Below are positions 51,228-60,819 of a stretch of DNA of 64,000 bases, piece after piece. The notes under the pieces were generated by a model. That model saw only the letters and a list, made by a program, of their open reading frames with translations. It was not told the DNA's origin and did no database searches. Within the stretch, counting starts at the first letter, position 1. The number at the start of each line of letters is the position of its first letter. A program made the translations under genes and the position numbers. This DNA comes from an endosymbiont 'TC1' of Trimyema compressum. Lineage in GTDB: Bacteria > Bacillota > TC1. The DNA lies in NCBI RefSeq assembly GCF_001584725.1, contig NZ_CP014606.1, positions 1-64,000 on the forward strand, read 5' to 3'.

Positions 51228-52691
51228 ATGGAAGAGAATTTAACAGAATTATTGCAGATTAGACGTGATAAAATAGATGCTTTAAAAGAAAAGGGCATTG
51301 AACCTTTTCATGGTCAATTCAAGAGGACCCATCAAACTAAAGAAATCCTGGATAATTTTGAAGCTTTAGAAGGACAAAAAGCCATTATTAGAGGTCGTTT
51401 AATGTCTAAAAGAGGTCATGGAAAAGCTGCTTTTGTCAATGTGGCAGATATGAGTGGCAATATGCAGGTCTATATTAGAAAAGACCGTTTAGGTGAAGAT
51501 GCATTTGATGTTTTTACATCTTTAATTGATATTGGAGATATTATTGGTGTTGAGGGAGAAATCTTTAGAACACAAAAAGGAGAAATCTCTATTAGAGCTG
51601 AAAAAGTTACATTGTTAACTAAAAGCTTACTGCCTTTACCTGAAAAATTCCATGGCTTAAAGGATGTTGATTTAAGATATAGACAGCGTTATTTAGATAT
51701 GATTATGAATGCTGATGTCAAAGATACATTTGTAACTAGAAGTAAGGTTTTAAGAGAAATTAGACATTTCTTAGATAATAAAGACTTTTTAGAAGTGGAA
51801 ACACCTGTTTTAACGTCTATAGCTGGAGGGGCTTCCGCCCGTCCATTTATTACCCATCACAATACACTTGATATGGACTTATTCTTGAGGATTTCTTTAG
51901 AGTTACCATTAAAAAGATTAATGGTAGGTGGTATTGAGAGAGTCTATGAACTGGGTAGAGTATTTAGAAATGAAGGTGTTTCAACAAAACACAATCCAGA
52001 ATTTACTTTACTAGAAGTTTATCAAGCTTATGGGGATTTAAGAGATATGATGTCTTTAACAGAAAATATGGTAGCAACAGTTGCTGAAAATGTTTTAGGG
52101 AAAACAGAAGTTGTCTATCAAGGAACACCGATTGATTTTAAACAACCTTGGAGAAAAATTTCCATGGTTGATGCTGTTAAAGAACATACAGGTATTGATT
52201 TTGAAGCTATTGGCTCTGACGAAGAGGCTATGGCTATCTGTAAAGATCAGTTAGATATTGAAGGTAATTTATCTAAGGGCGAGCTTTTAAATGAAATGTT
52301 TGAAGCTCATGTTGAAGAGCAATTAATTCAACCAACATTTGTTTATGATTATCCTCTGGAAATTTCACCATTGGCGAAAAAATTAAGGGATAATCCAATG
52401 CTGACCGATCGTTTTGAAGCGTTTGTATTTGGTCGTGAGCTAGCTAATTCATTTAGTGAGCTAAATGACCCTATTGATCAAAAAGAGCGTTTCTTAGATC
52501 AGGTTGCTCGTAAAGAAGCTGGCGATGATGAGGCTCAACCTTATGACAGCGATTTTATTACTGCCTTAGAATATGGTATGCCTCCTGCTGGTGGTATGGG
52601 TATGGGGATTGACAGATTGGTTATGTTTTTAACGGATGCCCTGTCTATTAGGGATATTATTATCTATCCAGCCATGAAAAACAAAAATTAA
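51228..52691 (+). CDS. lysS: Lysyl-tRNA synthetase, class II
   Basis: 487 aa. N-terminal OB-fold anticodon domain (about 50-150), catalytic domain with class II motif 2 RVFRNEGVSTKHNPEFTLLE near 244-263 and motif 3 GMGMGIDRLVMFL near 465. Charges tRNA-Lys. GGAGGGTG upstream of ATG. Ends in a terminator. Intact. Confidence 0.98.
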   Translation: MEENLTELLQIRRDKIDALKEKGIEPFHGQFKRTHQTKEILDNFEALEGQKAIIRGRLMSKRGHGKAAFVNVADMSGNMQVYIRKDRLGEDAFDVFTSLIDIGDIIGVEGEIFRTQKGEISIRAEKVTLLTKSLLPLPEKFHGLKDVDLRYRQRYLDMIMNADVKDTFVTRSKVLREIRHFLDNKDFLEVETPVLTSIAGGASARPFITHHNTLDMDLFLRISLELPLKRLMVGGIERVYELGRVFRNEGVSTKHNPEFTLLEVYQAYGDLRDMMSLTENMVATVAENVLGKTEVVYQGTPIDFKQPWRKISMVDAVKEHTGIDFEAIGSDEEAMAICKDQLDIEGNLSKGELLNEMFEAHVEEQLIQPTFVYDYPLEISPLAKKLRDNPMLTDRFEAFVFGRELANSFSELNDPIDQKERFLDQVARKEAGDDEAQPYDSDFITALEYGMPPAGGMGMGIDRLVMFLTDALSIRDIIIYPAMKNKN

Positions 52692-52697
52692 GGAATC

Positions 52698-52730
52698 CTA
52701 AAAGGCTGCTTTTTTAAGGCAGCCTTTATT
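52698..52730 (+). terminator. Terminator after lysS
   Basis: AAAGGCTGC / GCAGCCTTT stem around TTTTTTAAG, then TATTATAT; the T tract is short. Confidence 0.75.
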
Positions 52731-52766
52731 ATATGCAAATTAAGATAGAAGGAGATGAATGCTAAT

Positions 52767-53813
52767 ATGAATATAGCTGTTTCTTTAATTGTTACCATTA
52801 TTTTAGTAGCAGCTAACGGCTTTTTTGTTGCTGCTGAGTTTTCTATGGTTAAAGTGCGCAGAACAAGACTTGAGACAATGGCCAACGAGGGTAATAAGAT
52901 GGCGGCTAGAACCGTTGGTGTTGTTGACCGACTCAATGCCTATTTGTCAGCCTGCCAGTTAGGGATTACACTGGCTTCTCTTGGTTTAGGTTGGATTGGA
53001 GAGCCTGCTGTTTCTCAGTTACTAATGCCTGTTTTTGAATGGTTTAATGTGCCTGAAAGTGCTACCCATTCAATTTCGTTTATTGTCGGCTTTTCCATTA
53101 TTACAACACTTCATATTGTATTGGGAGAGTTAGCGCCTAAGTCACTGGCCATTGTTAGTACTGAAAAAATTGCTAATTATACAGCATTGCCGTTGATTAT
53201 ATTCTATAAGATTACCTATCCAATTATTTGGTTATTTAATAAAGTGACAGAATTAATTTTAAGAATGGTTGGTATTAAGCAGGTGGATAATCATGATGTA
53301 GCCCATACTGATGAGGAAATTCGCCTCTTGGTAGAAGATAGTTATGAACAGGGTTTAATTGATGAAACTGAAATGCAATTTGTGGACAATGTAATTGATT
53401 TTTCTGATACCCACATTGTGGAAATTATGATTCCTAAAGAGGAAATGGTAACTGTTAAGGAAACAGATTCCATAGAATCCATTAATAAGATGATTTTAGA
53501 ATCAAAGTTAGAACATACTCGTTATCCAGTATATTCAGAAAAAGATACTATTATTGGCTTTATCCATATTAAGGACTTATATCAAGAGCTTTTGTCAAAA
53601 GAAGATAAATCTTTAGAGGAGATTATTAGACCAATTCGATTTGTACCTAAAAATGCTTCTATTAGTAACGTCTTAAAAATCTTTCAAAAAGAAAATAACC
53701 ACTTAGTTATTGTTAAGGATGGTTATGGCACTATCGTAGGAATGGCTACTATGGAGGATATTTTAGAAGAAATTGTAGGGGAAATTGATGATGAGTTTGA
53801 TATAGAAGATTAA
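52767..53813 (+). CDS. CNNM/CorC-like (hemolysin-family) membrane protein, short form
   Basis: DUF21 membrane domain of about four spans (1-190; VSLIVTIILVAANGFFVAAEFSMVKVRRTRLE), then a CBS pair (about 205-335). The usual C-terminal CorC_HlyC domain of about 80 residues is absent: the protein ends right after VGEIDDEFDIED. Relatives are linked to Mg/Co efflux or tolerance. I take the ATG at 52767: the one at 52755 overlaps GGAG and cannot be used. Clean stop and terminator follow, so the short form may be natural. Confidence 0.85.
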   Translation: MNIAVSLIVTIILVAANGFFVAAEFSMVKVRRTRLETMANEGNKMAARTVGVVDRLNAYLSACQLGITLASLGLGWIGEPAVSQLLMPVFEWFNVPESATHSISFIVGFSIITTLHIVLGELAPKSLAIVSTEKIANYTALPLIIFYKITYPIIWLFNKVTELILRMVGIKQVDNHDVAHTDEEIRLLVEDSYEQGLIDETEMQFVDNVIDFSDTHIVEIMIPKEEMVTVKETDSIESINKMILESKLEHTRYPVYSEKDTIIGFIHIKDLYQELLSKEDKSLEEIIRPIRFVPKNASISNVLKIFQKENNHLVIVKDGYGTIVGMATMEDILEEIVGEIDDEFDIED

Positions 53814-53829
53814 AGAATATATGTGTATT

Positions 53830-53861
53830 AAAAACCCCATCTAGAATTAGATGGGGTTTTT
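53830..53861. terminator. Bidirectional terminator, CNNM gene and MATE gene
   Basis: AAAAACCCCATCTA / TAGATGGGGTTTTT with a GAAT loop. Confidence 0.93.
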
Positions 53862-53868
53862 GTTATGT

Positions 53869-55260
53869 TTATTCTTCAGAGGAAATTACTTCCTGTTCTT
53901 TTCTTAAAGCAATTTCTGTTTTAAGTTTTCTAACCACCAGTATTAAGGCAATTATGATAATGATACAAGTAATCCCGTCAACTAATGGATAGACTGCCCA
54001 GACTGCCCAAATATTACTAGTTATGTTAGCCATAATTATAGTCAGCGGCACAAACAGTATAAGGGGACTGAATAGGGAGAAGAAAAAAGCCATTTTATTT
54101 CTTTTAATGGATTGGAAGAACATGCCACCTATGAGATTAAAGCCAATAATACTTAAACCAGCATGGGTAAGCACTAAAATTGGAATACCGTATTCAATTA
54201 ACTCTATATCATTAACAAAGATTCCCATAATTTGTGGTGTCAGTGTCACAATTAAAATAAACATTGCTGTTAGAAAAACTGTAGCACTAATTAAAGCAAT
54301 TTTTAAACAATCCTTAATTCTATCATAGTTATTGCCACCATAGGCATAGCCAACAATAGGTCTTAAGCCATGGGTAATACCGAAGACTGGTATCACAACA
54401 AAACTATCGAGACGGGTAATAATACCTACCATAATAAGAGCATTTTCACCACCTAACCTTAAAGCTAAAATATTCAGCACTAAGGCTCTAATACTAAAAG
54501 CCAATTGGTTGGCAAAAGCGGCAAAGCCACTGGCGACTACTTCTCTAAATATTTTAAAGGATACAGCGAATTTATTAAAGGTTGCTCTTAGATGATGAGC
54601 TTTGGCTCTGATATAAATAAAGAGTACAATAAAACCAAATGTTTCAGCCATACCTGTAGCAAGACCCGCACCTACCGTTCCCATTTCTAAAACTGGAATA
54701 AAAATATAACCTAATAAAATATTCACTATAGCTCCTGAAATCATGGTAATCATAGGCATAATACTATTGCCACTTGACCGTAAGAAGTTTTCATAAATTA
54801 AGGCTAACCCTTGGGAGGTAAAAAAAGGCAGGAGTAGAAGCAGGTAGGTTTTACCGTGTTCCAGTGTTGCTCCAGTACCACCAAAGGCGATTAGAATAGG
54901 TTCTATAAAAATAAATGTTAAAATACAAAGTGCAATATAAGTAATAACCCCAAAGATAAGTGTTGAGGCGATAATTTTCTTAACTTTACTATTATCTTTT
55001 GCGCCATAGGCAATAGAGAGAAGGGTTCCCCCGCCGGTTCCAAATAACAGCGTAAAAGCAAAGAGAATCATTTGCATTGGGTAGGCCACTGTCACACCGC
55101 CAAGAGCTTCAGGGCCTACAAATTTACCTAAATAGACACCATTAATAATCATATAGAGTGCATTGGCTAGTAAACCAGCCATAGAAGGAATGGATAGTTT
55201 AAATAGGAGTTGGCCAACAGGTGTTTTTCCTAAATTTAAATTACTCATTTTACTAGCCAT
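53869..55260 (-). CDS. MATE-family multidrug/solute antiporter
   Basis: 463 aa, 12 spans in two six-span repeats. Typical MATE start NLGKTPVGQLLFKLSIPSMAGLLANALYMIINGVYLGKF, and the second-half NQLAFSIRALVLN. Closest in style to the MepA/DinF-like Na- or H-driven exporters. Overlaps the end of pepA by eight bases, so it is the last gene of patB-pepA-MATE. Substrate unknown; a peptide or amine seems possible from its partners. Intact. Confidence 0.9.
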   Translation of the reverse strand: MASKMSNLNLGKTPVGQLLFKLSIPSMAGLLANALYMIINGVYLGKFVGPEALGGVTVAYPMQMILFAFTLLFGTGGGTLLSIAYGAKDNSKVKKIIASTLIFGVITYIALCILTFIFIEPILIAFGGTGATLEHGKTYLLLLLPFFTSQGLALIYENFLRSSGNSIMPMITMISGAIVNILLGYIFIPVLEMGTVGAGLATGMAETFGFIVLFIYIRAKAHHLRATFNKFAVSFKIFREVVASGFAAFANQLAFSIRALVLNILALRLGGENALIMVGIITRLDSFVVIPVFGITHGLRPIVGYAYGGNNYDRIKDCLKIALISATVFLTAMFILIVTLTPQIMGIFVNDIELIEYGIPILVLTHAGLSIIGFNLIGGMFFQSIKRNKMAFFFSLFSPLILFVPLTIIMANITSNIWAVWAVYPLVDGITCIIIIIALILVVRKLKTEIALRKEQEVISSEE

Positions 55261-56698
55261 TAGACATTTCCTTCGCTAACTGATAAAGGAGTCGTGTCCC
55301 AAAACCAGTTGCTCCCTTACTAAAATAGCCTGTATCTTTTTCGGCCCAAGAAGGACCGGCTATATCAATGTGAATCCATGGTGTTTCCCCAACCACTGCG
55401 CCTACAAAAAGACCTGCAGTAATGGTGCCGGCAAAACGGCCTCCAGAGTTGGTTAAATCAGCATATGGACTTTTAATCAATTCTAAATAGTCTTCATCAT
55501 GAGGTAATTCCCATGTTCTTTCTCCTGTAACCTTGCTGGCTTTTTTAAGCTTCTTATAAAAAGCCTCATCATTGGTTACTGTTGGAGCAATTTTTTGACC
55601 TAGGGCGATTTCAGCAGCTCCTGTTAAGGTAGCAATATCCACTATATAATCTACTTTTTTTTCTGTGAGAATATAGTCTACAGCATCAATTAATGTTAAA
55701 CGACCTTCAGCATCTGTATTGGCAACAAAAATAGTTTTACCACTTCTTGATGTTAAAATATCGTTAGGACGATAGCTTTTCCCAGAAACAGCATTATCAC
55801 AAGCAGCAATAACAGCGGTTACATTTATAGGGAGTTTTTGTTCAGCAATAGCCCCCATAGCCGTTAATACGCTGGCGGCACCACCCATATCCCCTTGCAT
55901 TGTCGACATACTGTTAGCTGGTTTTAAGGATAAACCACCTGTATCAAATGTAATACCTTTACCAACTAGTCCTAGTGTTTCACCATCAGTATTACCAGTA
56001 TATTCCATTACTATTAGAACAGGCTCAAAGCTTGAGCCACTGGCTACAGCTAAAAAAGCATTCATTTTTAATTTTTCTATAGCTTTTTTATCATAAACTG
56101 TAGTTGAGAAGCCTGCCCCTTTACCTAATTCTTTGGCTTTATTAGCTAAGTAGACAGGTGTTACAACATCGCCAGGTTCATTGGTTAATTCTCTAGCTTC
56201 AATAGTCATAGCCCCTAAGAAAATACCTTCATCTAAAGCATCTTTAAAGGATGGTGCAGCTGGAATAGCTAACACAATATTATCCAGGGTTTTTTCTTTT
56301 TTATCTGAAAGATATTTATCAAAAGCATATTGGGCTAATGTTAAACCTTCACCAATAGCTCTAATCCATTTATCTTTCATAAAAACTTGATCTAAGAAAA
56401 ATGTAAGCTCTCTTTCTTTTAGCTTATTGGCTTGTTTTGTAGCTTTAGCTACAGCCATTCTCAAAGCTTCCTCTGTGAGTTCTTTGCGTTTACCTAAACC
56501 CAGCAAACAAATAGTTTTTAATTCATGATCTTCAATAAATGATGTAGTATAAAAACTATCTTTTTTACCAGAAAATACATCCTTGTTTTTTAATTCAGTG
56601 AATAAGGATGACTGTTGCTTTTCTTCATAATCTTCTTCAAATAATAAATAGGCACAAATGCCTTTTGGATTATCAACTGTATTTTTTAATTGAATCAT
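55253..56698 (-). CDS. pepA: Leucyl aminopeptidase (M17)
   Basis: 481 aa. C-terminal catalytic domain with dinuclear metal motifs: GKGITFDTGGLSLKP near 256-270, DMGGAASV near 282, and NTDAEGRL near 340. N-terminal macro-like domain 1-160. Cytosolic hexamer releasing N-terminal residues from peptides. One base downstream of patB. Intact. Confidence 0.95.
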   Translation of the reverse strand: MIQLKNTVDNPKGICAYLLFEEDYEEKQQSSLFTELKNKDVFSGKKDSFYTTSFIEDHELKTICLLGLGKRKELTEEALRMAVAKATKQANKLKERELTFFLDQVFMKDKWIRAIGEGLTLAQYAFDKYLSDKKEKTLDNIVLAIPAAPSFKDALDEGIFLGAMTIEARELTNEPGDVVTPVYLANKAKELGKGAGFSTTVYDKKAIEKLKMNAFLAVASGSSFEPVLIVMEYTGNTDGETLGLVGKGITFDTGGLSLKPANSMSTMQGDMGGAASVLTAMGAIAEQKLPINVTAVIAACDNAVSGKSYRPNDILTSRSGKTIFVANTDAEGRLTLIDAVDYILTEKKVDYIVDIATLTGAAEIALGQKIAPTVTNDEAFYKKLKKASKVTGERTWELPHDEDYLELIKSPYADLTNSGGRFAGTITAGLFVGAVVGETPWIHIDIAGPSWAEKDTGYFSKGATGFGTRLLYQLAKEMSNG

Positions 56699-56699
56699 T

Positions 56700-57863
56700 T
56701 TAACACCCCTTTAATGTTTTATAAATGCTCATTAAACCTTTTTCTAATTCTTCTCTTGAACAACCGATGTTGAGTCTAAAGAAACCATTACCTTCTTCAC
56801 CATAAGTTAAACCATTAGTTAAAGCAATATTTCCCTTAAATATTAAGGCTTTTTCAATAGACTTATTATCGCCATAGGCACTTAAATCAAGCCACATTAA
56901 AAATGTGCCTTCAGTTCCATAGGTTTTAGCTTGAGGCAGGTTTTCTTTTAAGAAATTAACAACAAAATCTCTGCTGCCTGTTAGGTAAGTCCTTAAATCA
57001 AAAAGCCATTGATCACAATCAGTATAGGCTGCCTCTAAAGCTTCTACTCCAAATGTATTTCCCTCATGACCACCAATTGCATTAAAAGCCTGACTGAAAT
57101 TTTTTCTAATTTCTGGATTAGGAATAATGGCTACGGATGTTGATAGACCGGGTACATTAAATGTTTTGCTTGGAGCAATCATTGTAATGGAATGGCCTTC
57201 AACCCAAGAATCAATTGAAACAATAGGATAATGTTTTCTATTATCAAAAATTACATCACTGTGAATTTCATCTGAAACTATAGGCACATTATATTTTTTT
57301 GCTAAAGTAGCTATTTCATGTAATTCTTCTTTGGTAAATACACGGCCTGTTGGATTATGAGGACTGGAGAGAAGCAGGAGTTTTCCTTCTTTTAAGACTT
57401 CCTCTAACTGTTTAAAGTTAATTTTAAATCCTACTTCTTCTAAAAGAAGGGGGTTTTTAAAAATTTTTCTTTTATTGGCTAGAATAACCTCATAAAATGG
57501 GTTGTAGACAGGAGGCTGTACAATAACCTCATCTCCAACTTCAGTTAGTGACTGAATGCCAAAGCCGACCCCGGCCATAACACCTGGCGTAATATAAATC
57601 CATTCTTTTTTAATAGTCCAGTTATGATGTCTTTTAACAAAATCAATAATAGATTGGTAAAAAGAATCTGTTTGGATAGTATAGCCAAAAACAGGATGTT
57701 CTGCTCTCTTTTTTATTGCTTTTTCAATTGCTTCTGGTACTCTGAAATCCATGTCGGCTACCCAAAAAGGTCTTGCTTCTGAATTTCCGAATTTCTCTTC
57801 TAATGTATCCCATTTATAGGATTTAGTATTTTTTCTATTAATTTTTTTGCTAAATTTTTCCAT
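56700..57863 (-). CDS. patB: PatB/MalY-type PLP-dependent C-S lyase
   Basis: 387 aa fold-type I enzyme. PLP lysine in APSKTFNVPGL near 229-239; SSPHNPTGRVF near 164 and the C-terminal arginine in FFRLNIGCSREE. Cleaves cystathionine and related C-S bonds, giving homocysteine or thiols. RBS GGAGG just before ATG 57863. First gene of the patB-pepA-MATE operon, a peptide/amino-sulfur degradation set. Could also act as an aminotransferase. Confidence 0.92.
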   Translation of the reverse strand: MEKFSKKINRKNTKSYKWDTLEEKFGNSEARPFWVADMDFRVPEAIEKAIKKRAEHPVFGYTIQTDSFYQSIIDFVKRHHNWTIKKEWIYITPGVMAGVGFGIQSLTEVGDEVIVQPPVYNPFYEVILANKRKIFKNPLLLEEVGFKINFKQLEEVLKEGKLLLLSSPHNPTGRVFTKEELHEIATLAKKYNVPIVSDEIHSDVIFDNRKHYPIVSIDSWVEGHSITMIAPSKTFNVPGLSTSVAIIPNPEIRKNFSQAFNAIGGHEGNTFGVEALEAAYTDCDQWLFDLRTYLTGSRDFVVNFLKENLPQAKTYGTEGTFLMWLDLSAYGDNKSIEKALIFKGNIALTNGLTYGEEGNGFFRLNIGCSREELEKGLMSIYKTLKGC

Positions 57864-57986
57864 TTATGAACCTCCGAATTTCTTTTTTCATTAGTCACTA
57901 TTTAAAACTTACTTTAATTGTAACAAATCTCAGGTTTATTTGATATAATAAAAACAAGGTTAAATAAATAAATAGAGGTGTTTTAT

Positions 57987-58664
57987 ATGTTTTATCGAAT
58001 CGCTTGGCATATTTGTCATTTTTTTGTTTTTTAACAGGGCGGACAGAATATTATCAAAAAAAACAATCTCTTTGAAGAGTAATCATTCCTATTAGTATCT
58101 AATCATCTAAGCAATTTTGATCCTTTTCTAGTAGCATTAAGAATGAAAAGAGAAGTAGCTTTTTTAGCTAAGGATTCTCTATTTGATAATAATATTTTAA
58201 ATTGGATATTAAGAAAGGTAAATGCTTGGCCTGTAAAAAGAGGTGGGGATCCAAGAGAGGCTATTGAGCAAATGGTCTTATTTTTAAAAGAAGGCAAGCC
58301 TATTACCCTTTTTCCAGAAGGTCAGAGAAATAAGACAGATCGTCCTCTTTTGCCTTTTAAACAGGGAGCAGCTCTGATTGCTATTAAAGCGCAAATTCCT
58401 GTTATTCCAGTGGCTATTAAAGGGTCTCAATACTTTTTTGGAAAAAAGGAAATTGTCTATGGAGAACCTATGATGCCACCAACTAAAGGAGGTAAGGCTC
58501 AGCGAGAAGCTTTTACCAAGGATTTAGAATTTTCTATTGCCTATATGTTAGAGCAATTAGACTATTACGGAAGCAAGGAATATAAAAAGCACATAATTAA
58601 GGAAGAAGGCGTTGTAACGAATGTTATACTATATTGTTGTTTTTGGAGCCAAACTTTATTTTAA
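57987..58664 (+). pseudogene. 1-acyl-glycerol-3-phosphate acyltransferase, first copy, frameshifted
   Basis: Start MFYRIAWHICHFFVF (57987) breaks in the T runs near 58020-58032. The HX4D acyltransferase motif SNHLSNFD reappears at about 58100 after a further shift near 58075. The later motifs are clean: FPEGQRNKTDRPLLPFKQGAAL and IPVIPVAIKGS. So at least two frameshifts at the N-terminus only. It is a tandem paralogue of the next gene, with which its 3' end overlaps by 44 bases. Redundancy probably allowed decay. Confidence 0.8.
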
Positions 58665-59220
58665 AATAATTGGGCGTTTAAAAAATTTAGGCAAAGAGAA
58701 CATTCCTAATAAAGGAAGCTATATGATTGTCTCTAATCACATTAGCAATAAGGATCCTTTTATTTTAGCTTCTGGGAAATTAAAGCCCTTAACATTTATT
58801 GCAAAGAAAAGTCTTTTTAGAGGTTCTCTAGGCCTCTTATTTAGATTTCTAAAAGCAAAACCCATTGATCGCGATGGGGATCCAAGAGCAATATTAAATT
58901 TAGCTGTTGAATTACTGGGTACGGGTCATCTTATTGGTATTTTTCCTGAAGGTACTAGAAATAAAACAGGGGAGTTATTAGGGCCTTTTAAGAAAGGGCC
59001 AGCCTATATTGCCTGTAAAGCTCAAGTTCCCATTATTCCAGCATCTGTATGGGGGACTAATTGTGGTGGTTTTCATAAAATTGTTTGTGAGTATGGTGAA
59101 CCATTTATGCCACCAGAAGGCAGTGGTAAAAAACAGGTTGAAGAATGTAATCAGATGATGGAGCAGAGGATACGCCAACTCCTTGAGGGTATTATTGAAA
59201 AATATGATAAGAAAAAATAA
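58621..59220 (+). CDS. plsC: 1-acyl-sn-glycerol-3-phosphate acyltransferase, second copy
   Basis: 199 aa. HX4D motif SNHISNKDP near 40-48, KKSLFRGSLGLLFRFLKAKPIDR, FPEGTRNKTGELLGPFKKGPAYIA near 108-131 and IPASVWGT. Peripheral membrane enzyme turning lysophosphatidate into phosphatidate. Start ATG 58621 (MLYYIVVFGAKLYFKI, membrane-facing helix) lies within the tail of the broken paralogue. Intact. Terminator follows. Confidence 0.9.
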   Translation: MLYYIVVFGAKLYFKIIGRLKNLGKENIPNKGSYMIVSNHISNKDPFILASGKLKPLTFIAKKSLFRGSLGLLFRFLKAKPIDRDGDPRAILNLAVELLGTGHLIGIFPEGTRNKTGELLGPFKKGPAYIACKAQVPIIPASVWGTNCGGFHKIVCEYGEPFMPPEGSGKKQVEECNQMMEQRIRQLLEGIIEKYDKKK

Positions 59221-59235
59221 GTTGAATATATAAAG

Positions 59236-59270
59236 AAAAAGGGATTCCAAGAATTTGGAATCCCTTTTTA
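59236..59270 (+). terminator. Terminator after plsC
   Basis: AAAAAGGGATTCCAA / TTGGAATCCCTTTTT with a short GAA-type loop. Confidence 0.93.
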
Positions 59271-59289
59271 AAGGAGGGGGTAATAGTTT

Positions 59290-60598
59290 AATGAAGCTCT
59301 TCTTCTTTTTGGTTTTTTAAATAATGTTTTGTAATTAAAGAGAATATTTAGAAGAATAGCCGTTAGAGCAGTCACTAAAATACCACTTTTCCCTGTAAGC
59401 ATTTGGATAGATTCAGGTAAGCCAGCAAAATAAGCCTGGAACTACAGATAGTCCTAGCCCTAAAGCAATTGAAACACCTACAATTAACATATTTTTGTTA
59501 TCATCTAAATCAGCTTTCTTAAGCATATTAATACTACCCATAACAACCATGGAAAACATAACAACAGCTGCACCACCAAAGACTGCTGGAGGAATAATAG
59601 TAGCTAATGCGGCAAATTTAGGAATAGTACCTAAAATAAGTAAAATAATACCAGCGGCAACAGTTACCATTCTATTGGTGACTTTTGTTAATGCTAGAAG
59701 GCCTATATTTTGACCAAATGTAGTATAAGCGAAACAGTTGAAAACACCACCTAAAACAGCGCCTAACCCTTCAGCTCGATAGCCTCTTTTTAAAGCATTT
59801 TGATCTACTTTAGTATTGGGCAATATTACCGATTGTAAAAAACATACCTGTAGATTCTGTCATAACCACTAACATTACAATACAAATGGAAATAATGCCT
59901 TGAATATTAAAAGTAGGTAAACCAAAAGCAAAAGGTGTAATAAATCTGAAAAATTCTGCTGACTGAAGCTGAGAAAAATCAGACATACCTACTGCTGTAG
60001 CTACAATAGTTTCTAAAACAAGACCAATAATAACAGCTAAGGTTCGAATAAACCCAGAAAAAGCGATTAACGATTAATATAATTAAAATTACAAGTATTG
60101 AGATTAAGAGATATTTCATTGCTCCAAATTCTGGATTAGTTACACCGCCAGCTGCATTTCTCATGGCTGTTGGAATTAAACTCAAACCAACAACTGTGAC
60201 AATGGAGCCATTTACAATATTTGGGAAAAAGCGCACCAGCTTACTTAAGAAAGGGGCTACTAGAAAAGAGAAAATACCGGCTACAATTACACTTCCAAAA
60301 ATAGCTGTAATTCCAAATTTGTTACCAATGCCAATCATGGGACCTACTGTGACAAAGGAAACCCCCATGACTACAGGCAATTTAATACCAATAAAATTTC
60401 CGATACCAAAGGATTGAATAATAGTTGCAATCCCGCAAGTAAATAAATCCGGCCGCTACTAAAAAGGAGATTTCATCTGGACTTAGGCCTATACCACCAC
60501 CCTACAATAATAGGAGCAACGATAGCTCCAGCATACATGGCTAGGACGTGTTGTAAGCTCAGTACTGAAAGCCTGCCAAGGGATAGTTTTTCGTTCAT
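59290..60598 (-). pseudogene. NCS2 xanthine/uracil permease, degraded
   Basis: Start ATG 60598 with GGGAG (MNEKLSLGRLSVLSLQHVLAMYAGAIVAPIIV, a classic purine-permease N-terminus). Breaks occur near 60500, 60440, 60070, 59820 and 59430. Clear pieces: GIGNFIGIKLPVVMGVSFVTVGPMI, VGLSLIPTAMRNAAGGV (NCS2 signature region), YTTFGQNIGLLALTKVTNRMV, VFGGAAVVMFSMVVMG. Together about 430 residues. Xanthine/urate type is likely, matching the xanthine-dehydrogenase-like operon 3 kb away, whose small subunit is also broken. Confidence 0.85.
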
Positions 60599-60760
60599 TT
60601 TACTCACTCCCGTTAAATTAGTTAAGTTCACATAAATAATGCCTTGTACGTAGATTATAGCCATCTTCATCATAAAAATCTTTAGTTGGAAATACAAAGT
60701 TTGAAATTCTAAACACATTAAATTCAGATTAAAATACAAGGAAATATACAGATTGTAAAA

Positions 60761-60798
60761 AAGAAAACTGATTCAGTTTTGGCTGAATCAGTTTTCTT
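60761..60798 (-). terminator. Terminator of the ppaC-SDR operon
   Basis: Perfect 16-base stem AAGAAAACTGATTCAG / CTGAATCAGTTTTCTT with a 6-base loop, 20 bases past the SDR stop. Confidence 0.9.
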
Positions 60799-60819
60799 AC
60801 TATTATAATACTATTCTGT

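Noticed and set aside
54023-54328. Plus-strand frame inside the MATE gene
   Set aside because: Antisense shadow of an intact, conserved membrane protein.
60599-60760. Purine riboswitch upstream of the NCS2 permease
   Set aside because: Checked the minus strand for the conserved loop and junction bases; none found.
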